Below, piece by piece: positions 6,461 through 10,720 of a stretch of DNA of 10,720 nucleotides (within the stretch, counting starts at the first letter, position 1; each line of letters starts with the position of its first letter). The notes beneath the pieces are model-generated. The model was not told the DNA's origin. It searched no databases and saw only the letters and a program-made list of their open reading frames with translations. Position numbers and translations under genes: made by a program. Source of the stretch: CAZVQX01 sp964629735 (lineage in GTDB: Bacteria; Bacillota_I; Bacilli_A; RF39; UBA660); NCBI GenBank assembly GCA_964629735.1, contig CAZVQX010000022.1, positions 1 to 10,720 on the forward strand, written 5' to 3'.

Positions 6461-6470
6461 GTGTTATAAT
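6441..6470 (+). promoter_or_regulatory. Promoter of tagO/wecA-like gene
   Basis: TAGACT (6441-6446, four of six matches to TTGACA), an 18-nt spacer, then TATAAT (6465-6470) preceded by TGT, making an extended -10. Exactly 6 nt later comes GGTGAT (6477-6482), which matches the 3' half of the full Shine-Dalgarno (anti-SD complement AAGGAGGTGATC). The expected transcription start falls at about 6477, on the first base of GGTGAT. Confidence 0.7.
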
Positions 6471-6485
6471 AAAAGTGGTGATACA

Positions 6486-7553
6486 ATGAACGATAATAAA
6501 TTTTTAACAATATTTTTAATGGTTACAGTTCCTTTTTTATTTGTTACTTTTTTAATGCCGGTAATAAAAAAAATCGCACTTCATATTGGTGCCATGGATA
6601 TTCCAAATAAGAGAAAAGTGCATACTAAACCAATTCCAAGATTAGGTGGTGTTGGTATATTTATTGGTGTCTTATTAGGATATATGTTATTTGGAACCCC
6701 AAGCGCAATGATGAACGCTATTTTAATTGGAGGTTTTATTATTGTCTTAACTGGTATAATTGATGATATTAATCCAATTGATGCAAAATATAAATTTATA
6801 GGTCAGTTAGTCGCTGCTTTAATAATTGTTTTTTATGGTAAGTTAGTATTAAATCAAATTGATGCCTTTAATATATATATTGAATTTGGCCATTTTTCAA
6901 AAATAATTACTATTTTTTTCATATTAGGATGTATTAATGCGATGAACTTTATTGATGGCTTGGATGGCTTAGCAGGTGGTATTAGTTCAATTTATTTTTT
7001 AACAATTGGTATTATTGCTTATCTTCAACAAAAATTTGGACTAGATTTTGTTTTAACCTTAACAATGTTAGGATCAACTTTAGGCTTCTTAGTTCATAAT
7101 TTTTATCCAGCCAGTATATTTATGGGCGATAGTGGATCAATGTTTTTAGGTTATATAATTGCTATAATTGCATTGTTAGGATTTAAAAATGTTACTATGT
7201 CATCATTAATTATTCCATTACTTATATTGGCAATACCAATACTAGATGTAATTTTTGCTATTATAAGAAGAACCATAAATGGTACTAAAATAACAATGCC
7301 TGATAAATATCATATTCATCATCAATTATTAAATCGTAATTTATCACAAGGCGAGGTTGTGTTAATTATATATTTAATTAATATGTTATTTGCTTTTGCA
7401 TCAATTGTATATGTAATAAAATCAGCAAAATTAGGTTATATAATATATTTTATATTAATGGTGATAGTTATTACTTTTGTTTTAAAAACTGATGTAATTG
7501 TGGATCATAACAAATTAAAAAAAGAAATAAAAAATAAGAAATCTATAAAATAG
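6486..7553 (+). CDS. tagO: Undecaprenyl-phosphate N-acetylglucosamine-1-phosphate transferase (TagO/WecA family)
   Basis: A 355-residue polytopic enzyme with about ten to eleven hydrophobic segments. It shows the signatures of the GlcNAc-1-P transferase branch of the MraY/WecA superfamily: Asp93-Asp94 (IIDDINP), the NAMNFIDGLDGLAGG block (151-165) with Asp157 and Asp160, MGDSGS (213-218, Asp215), and the cytoplasmic HIHH motif (276-279), which distinguishes WecA/TagO from MraY. It transfers GlcNAc-1-phosphate or a similar sugar phosphate from UDP-sugar to undecaprenyl phosphate, starting wall teichoic acid or other envelope glycopolymers. The start is the ATG at 6486, 3 nt after GGTGAT; an in-frame TTG at 6459 lies upstream of the -10 box and is excluded. 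The C-terminus is a Lys-rich tail. The exact sugar and polymer cannot be read from sequence. Confidence 0.92.
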   Translation: MNDNKFLTIFLMVTVPFLFVTFLMPVIKKIALHIGAMDIPNKRKVHTKPIPRLGGVGIFIGVLLGYMLFGTPSAMMNAILIGGFIIVLTGIIDDINPIDAKYKFIGQLVAALIIVFYGKLVLNQIDAFNIYIEFGHFSKIITIFFILGCINAMNFIDGLDGLAGGISSIYFLTIGIIAYLQQKFGLDFVLTLTMLGSTLGFLVHNFYPASIFMGDSGSMFLGYIIAIIALLGFKNVTMSSLIIPLLILAIPILDVIFAIIRRTINGTKITMPDKYHIHHQLLNRNLSQGEVVLIIYLINMLFAFASIVYVIKSAKLGYIIYFILMVIVITFVLKTDVIVDHNKLKKEIKNKKSIK

Positions 7554-7574
7554 TATAATTCATTTATTTTTATA

Positions 7575-7592
7575 TATAATAAAAATGGTGAT
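7575..7592 (+). promoter_or_regulatory. Fused -10 and ribosome binding site of the DUF421 gene
   Basis: TATAAT (7575-7580), exactly 6 nt, then GGTGAT (7587-7592) and 4 nt to a TTG codon at 7597. No TG extension and no good -35 are visible. The spacing is the same as at the tagO and NUDIX genes, which supports both the promoter and the TTG start. The ATG at 7585 shares its last base with GGTGAT, so it is unlikely to be the start codon. Confidence 0.55.
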
Positions 7593-7596
7593 AACT

Positions 7597-8334
7597 TTGT
7601 TAAATGATATTTTTGATATAAGATGGATGGAATTATTAGATGTTTTTATAAGAGCTTTTTTATCATTAACAACATTATTTTTTATAACAAAAATGTTGGG
7701 AAAAAAGCAAGTTTCTCAGTTGAGTTTATTTGATTATGTAATAGGTATTTCGATTGGTAATTTTGCAGCTGAGATGACAATTAACTTAGATTCTCATTAT
7801 CTAAATGGTATTTTAGCTGTTGGTGTTTTTGGTTTAGTTGCTTATGCAATTTCATATTTTACAATGAAAAGTATTTCACTTCGAAGATTTTTTATGGGAA
7901 GTCCTACGATAATAATCCAAGATGGAAAAATATTAGAAGAAGGTTTAAAAGAAGTAAAGTTAGATATTAATGATCTTTTAGCAGAATGCCGTGTTAATGG
8001 TTATTTTGATATATCAGAAATTGAATATGCAATTATGGAGGTTAATGGTAAACTTAGTATCTTGTCCAAGTTTGAATATGATAATGTAATTAATATGGAT
8101 ATGAAAATTCCAGCTAAAAAAGTAGGATTATGCGCGAACGTTATAATAGATGGTGAAATTATGAATGATAATTTAAAGCTTATTTCTAAAGATAAAAAAT
8201 GGTTAATGCGTGAAATTAATAAAATAGGTTATAAACAATTATCAGATATACTGTTGGCGACCGTAGATGTTAATAATAAAGTTATAGTTTATGAGCATAA
8301 TAGATATATTGTTCCCAAAGATGTTTTAGAATAG
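7597..8334 (+). CDS. DUF421 (YetF-like) membrane protein
   Basis: A 245-residue protein (TTG start) with two or three N-terminal membrane helices covering roughly the first 85 residues, then a cytoplasmic two-part DUF421 domain. Family signatures are LGKKQVSQLSLFDYVIGISIGN near the membrane, SPTIIIQDGKI with LKEVKLDINDLLAECR after it, IEYAIMEVNGKLSILSK, and a final repeat-like segment (LATVDVNNKVIVYEHN). The family includes YetF, YkjA and YrbG of Bacillus. Members are linked to spore wet-heat resistance and the inner spore membrane (the DUF421 protein of spoVA2mob-type elements), but the biochemical role is unknown. It lies 43 nt after tagO with its own compact promoter. No terminator is visible on either side. 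An alternative ATG at 7585 would give 249 residues but overlaps the ribosome binding site. Family call secure, role open. Confidence 0.88.
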   Translation: MLNDIFDIRWMELLDVFIRAFLSLTTLFFITKMLGKKQVSQLSLFDYVIGISIGNFAAEMTINLDSHYLNGILAVGVFGLVAYAISYFTMKSISLRRFFMGSPTIIIQDGKILEEGLKEVKLDINDLLAECRVNGYFDISEIEYAIMEVNGKLSILSKFEYDNVINMDMKIPAKKVGLCANVIIDGEIMNDNLKLISKDKKWLMREINKIGYKQLSDILLATVDVNNKVIVYEHNRYIVPKDVLE

Positions 8335-8360
8335 ACAAAGTATGCCAATTTTGTTATAAT
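8332..8360 (+). promoter_or_regulatory. Promoter of the NUDIX gene, overlapping the upstream stop codon
   Basis: TAGACA (8332-8337, five of six matches to TTGACA), a 17-nt spacer and an extended -10, TGTTATAAT (TATAAT at 8355-8360). The -35 includes the TAG stop of the DUF421 gene. GGTGAT follows 6 nt after the -10 (8367-8372), then 3 nt to the ATG at 8376. This is the best-matching promoter in the window. Confidence 0.8.
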
Positions 8361-8375
8361 AACCATGGTGATTAC

Positions 8376-8810
8376 ATGGACAGACATTTTTGTGCATCGG
8401 TTTTTGTTATAAATCCGGAAAATAAAAAAATATTATTAGTTCATCATAAAAAATATAATAAATGGGTTCAACCTGGTGGTCATATAGAAGAAAATGAAAC
8501 GCCAGAGGAAACAGCTTTAAGAGAAGTTTATGAAGAAACCGGTGTTAAGGTTAAATTATTAGGAGAACGATTTCCAAGAGAAGATGATTTTATTAAACCT
8601 TTAGGTATTCAAAAGAATCGCAATTTAGAAGGAATTGTTCATATTGATTTTATTTATCCAGCAGTACCAATTAATAATTTAGAAACAACAATTAATAAGC
8701 AAGAGACAAATGGTGTTAGATGGTTTTCGCGGGAAGAATTAGAAGCGATTGATGTTTTCCCAGATATAAAGATAACAATGGACTATATATTAAAAAAATA
8801 TTTTAATTAA
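8376..8810 (+). CDS. NUDIX hydrolase
   Basis: A 144-residue single-domain NUDIX protein. The NUDIX box (G, five residues, E, seven residues, REUXEEXGU) is complete at residues 35-57: Gly35, Glu41, Arg49-Glu50, Glu53-Glu54, Gly56-Val57. These bind the divalent metal and catalyse hydrolysis of a nucleoside diphosphate linked to another group. WVQPGGHIEENE just before the box resembles a group of small Bacillota NUDIX proteins beginning with a DRHF-A motif, and DRHFCASVFV is present at residues 2-11. The substrate cannot be deduced; candidates include nucleotide sugars, ADP-ribose and damaged nucleotides. It has its own promoter and terminator, so it is monocistronic unless read through from upstream. 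Nothing suggests functional linkage to its neighbours. Confidence 0.92.
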   Translation: MDRHFCASVFVINPENKKILLVHHKKYNKWVQPGGHIEENETPEETALREVYEETGVKVKLLGERFPREDDFIKPLGIQKNRNLEGIVHIDFIYPAVPINNLETTINKQETNGVRWFSREELEAIDVFPDIKITMDYILKKYFN

Positions 8811-8812
8811 AT

Positions 8813-8841
8813 ACATCGACATTAACTAATGTCATGTTTTT
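8813..8841 (+). terminator. Terminator of the NUDIX gene
   Basis: GACATT (8818-8823) pairs with AATGTC (8828-8833) around a 4-nt loop. The stem continues past a bulged C with ACAT/ATGT (8813-8816 with 8834-8837), followed by a run of five T (8837-8841). It lies directly after the NUDIX stop codon and before the typA promoter. Confidence 0.7.
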
Positions 8842-8842
8842 A

Positions 8843-8871
8843 TTTACTTGTTTAAGTATTAGTGTTATAAT
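8843..8871 (+). promoter_or_regulatory. Promoter of typA
   Basis: TTTACT (8843-8848, four of six matches), a 17-nt spacer and an extended -10, TGTTATAAT (TATAAT at 8866-8871). The leader is longer than at the three genes before it: the ribosome binding site AAGGA (8882-8886) is 10 nt after the -10 and 9 nt before the ATG. Confidence 0.7.
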
Positions 8872-8895
8872 ATTTCAGTTAAAGGAAGTGTCATT

Positions 8896-10704
8896 ATGAA
8901 AAATAAAAGAAACGTTGCAATAATAGCACACGTTGATCATGGTAAAACAACATTGGTAGATAAATTATTACAAATGTCAGGAACTTTTCGAGAAAACGAA
9001 GAAGTAGAAACAAGAGTAATGGATTCCAATGATATAGAAAAAGAACGTGGAATAACCATTATTTCTAAAACAACAGCGATTGATTATAAAGATTATCGAA
9101 TAAATATTTTAGATACACCAGGACATGCTGATTTTGGTGGCGAAGTTGAAAGAATTATGAATATGGTTGATGGTGTTTTGTTGGTTGTTGATGCTTATGA
9201 AGGAACAATGCCACAAACCCGTTTTGTTTTAAAAAAAGCTTTAGATGCAGGTGTTACACCAATTGTAGTTGTTAATAAAATTGATAAAGAAACGGCTCGA
9301 CCTAAAGAAGTAGTAGATGAAGTATTAGACTTATTTATTGAACTTGGTGCTGATATTGAGCAATTGGAGTTTCCGGTTATATATGCATCAGGATTGGCAG
9401 GGACTAGTAGCTTAAGCTCAGAACTAGAAACACAAGAAAAAACAATTGAACCAATTTTAGACGCAATTGTTAATTATATACCAGCACCATCTGTAAGTGA
9501 TGGCTCACTTCAATTTCAACCAGCTTTACTAGATTATAATGACTATGTAGGTCGAATTGGAATTGGTTTAGTTAAAAGAGGTACAATTAAAGTTAACGAG
9601 ATGGTTTCATGTGTACGTTTAGATGGTAGTATTAAACATTTTCGTATTCAAAAACTTTTTGGTTTTTTAGGCCTTGATCGGGTTGAAATAAAAGAAGCTC
9701 ATGCTGGTGATATTGTTGCTGTTGCTGGATTAGCTGATATAAGTGTTGGTGAAACAATATGTAATGTTGGAAAAGAAGAAGCTTTAGAACATTTAAGAAT
9801 TGATGAACCAACCTTACAAATGACTTTTGGTGTAAATAGCAGTCCCCTAAAAGGTAAAGAAGGCGAGCTGTTAACAGCTAAAAAAATAGAAGAACGTTTA
9901 TTTAAAGAAACGGAAAGAGATGTTAGTTTAAGAGTAGCACCAAATGATTCAGAATCATGGATTGTCTCAGGACGTGGCGAATTACATTTATCTATTTTGA
10001 TTGAAAATATGCGACGTGAGGGATTTGAATTAGAAGTTTCAAAACCAGTTGTTATTATAAAAGAAATAGATGGGGTTAAATGCGAGCCATATGAAAATTT
10101 ACAAATTGAAATTCCTGAGGAAAGTGTTGGTCCTGTTATTGATGCTTTAGGTGTTCGTGGTGCTGTTATGGAGAATATGACTAATGTTAATTCACAAATC
10201 AGATTAAATTATACAATCCCGTCAAGAGGTTTAATAGGTTTTATGACTAACTTTATGACAATAACTAAGGGTTATGGGATGATTAGTCATTCATTTAAAG
10301 AATATCTCCCAGTTGAAAACCATGAAATTGGTGAAAGAAAATTGGGTGTCTTAGTCTCAATGGAAAATGGTAAAACAACAGCATATGGTATTTCTCAATT
10401 AGAAGATCGTGGTGTAATGTTTATTGAACCTGGGGCACAAGTATATGAAGGAATGATTGTCGGTGAATGTAACCGAGATAATGACTTAGCTGTTAATGTT
10501 GTTAAAGGAAAACAATTAACTAATATGCGTGCTGCCGGAAGTGATAAAACAGTTGTTTTAAAAAGGCCGCGACCAATTACTTTAGAATATGCATTAGATT
10601 ATATTAATAGCGATGAACTCGTTGAAATAACACCAACAAGTATTAGGTTAAGAAAAAAGATACTTAATACTAATGAAAGAAAAAAATTTGATAGTCGAAA
10701 ATAA
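8896..10704 (+). CDS. typA: Translational GTPase TypA/BipA
   Basis: A complete 602-residue TypA/BipA protein of normal family length. G motifs: G1 AHVDHGKTTL (11-20), G2 with RGITI (51-55), G3 DTPGHADF (73-80), G4 NKID (127-130) and G5 near YASG (163-166). The EF-G-like domains II, III and V follow. The BipA-specific C-terminal domain is visible as SRGLIGFMTNFMT with downstream KTTAYGISQLEDRG, and then the conserved end with KRPRPITLEYALDYINSDELVEITP. BipA binds the ribosomal A site in an EF-G-like manner and is needed for efficient ribosome assembly and for growth under stress and cold. The ATG is preceded by AAGGA and a clear promoter. The C-terminal extension after the conserved end is short and Lys/Arg-rich. 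LepA (EF4) is excluded by the C-terminal domain sequence. Confidence 0.97.
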   Translation: MKNKRNVAIIAHVDHGKTTLVDKLLQMSGTFRENEEVETRVMDSNDIEKERGITIISKTTAIDYKDYRINILDTPGHADFGGEVERIMNMVDGVLLVVDAYEGTMPQTRFVLKKALDAGVTPIVVVNKIDKETARPKEVVDEVLDLFIELGADIEQLEFPVIYASGLAGTSSLSSELETQEKTIEPILDAIVNYIPAPSVSDGSLQFQPALLDYNDYVGRIGIGLVKRGTIKVNEMVSCVRLDGSIKHFRIQKLFGFLGLDRVEIKEAHAGDIVAVAGLADISVGETICNVGKEEALEHLRIDEPTLQMTFGVNSSPLKGKEGELLTAKKIEERLFKETERDVSLRVAPNDSESWIVSGRGELHLSILIENMRREGFELEVSKPVVIIKEIDGVKCEPYENLQIEIPEESVGPVIDALGVRGAVMENMTNVNSQIRLNYTIPSRGLIGFMTNFMTITKGYGMISHSFKEYLPVENHEIGERKLGVLVSMENGKTTAYGISQLEDRGVMFIEPGAQVYEGMIVGECNRDNDLAVNVVKGKQLTNMRAAGSDKTVVLKRPRPITLEYALDYINSDELVEITPTSIRLRKKILNTNERKKFDSRK

Positions 10705-10720
10705 AAAGATTACACAAAAG

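Noticed and set aside
6459..6485. N-terminal extension of the TagO-like protein from TTG at 6459
   Set aside because: The codons would cover the T-run of the mbl terminator, the -10 box and GGTGAT; the ATG at 6486 is correctly spaced.

Overview
This window is strongly AT-rich DNA from a low-G+C, endospore-forming member of the Bacillota. It carries orthologues of three Bacillus sporulation proteins (SpoIID, SpoIIQ, SpoIIID) next to Mbl and a DUF1146 (YwzB-type) protein, in the order known from Bacillus. The extreme AT bias, short intergenic gaps and abbreviated gene order suggest a lineage in or near Erysipelotrichia, Turicibacter or the sporulating relatives of Mollicutes; that placement is inference. 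All tryptophans in the called genes are TGG and yfhO ends in TGA, so the standard bacterial code (table 11) is assumed. All eleven genes are on the + strand and appear intact.

Left part (1-3392): after the terminator of an unseen upstream gene comes a large YfhO-family membrane protein, probably a GT-C-type glycosyltransferase acting on envelope polymers. It is followed by ribose-5-phosphate isomerase B (rpiB) and a small DUF1146 membrane protein whose start overlaps the end of rpiB.

Middle (3393-6460): spoIID (engulfment peptidoglycan lytic transglycosylase), spoIIQ (forespore LytM-like half of the Q-AH channel, preceded by a good candidate sigma-F promoter and ended by a strong hairpin that includes its own stop codon), spoIIID (mother-cell transcription regulator) and mbl (MreB-like actin for wall elongation). 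Relative to Bacillus, the glyA-upp-atp block and murAA/ywmB are missing between rpiB/DUF1146 and spoIID.

Right part (6461-10720): a TagO/WecA-type undecaprenyl-phosphate sugar-1-phosphate transferase, a DUF421 (YetF-like) membrane protein, a NUDIX hydrolase and the ribosome-associated GTPase TypA/BipA (complete). The first three have an unusually compact start region in which TATAAT is followed by exactly 6 nt, GGTGAT, and then 3-4 nt to the start codon. The predicted transcripts would therefore begin at or within the Shine-Dalgarno sequence. This repeated architecture is the most noteworthy signal here.

I see no CRISPR array, insertion sequence, tRNA or rRNA gene, prophage gene or defence cassette. 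No stretch longer than 300 bases lacks a gene. The window reads as conserved chromosomal sporulation and cell-envelope core; I did not find a convincing undescribed multi-gene system.
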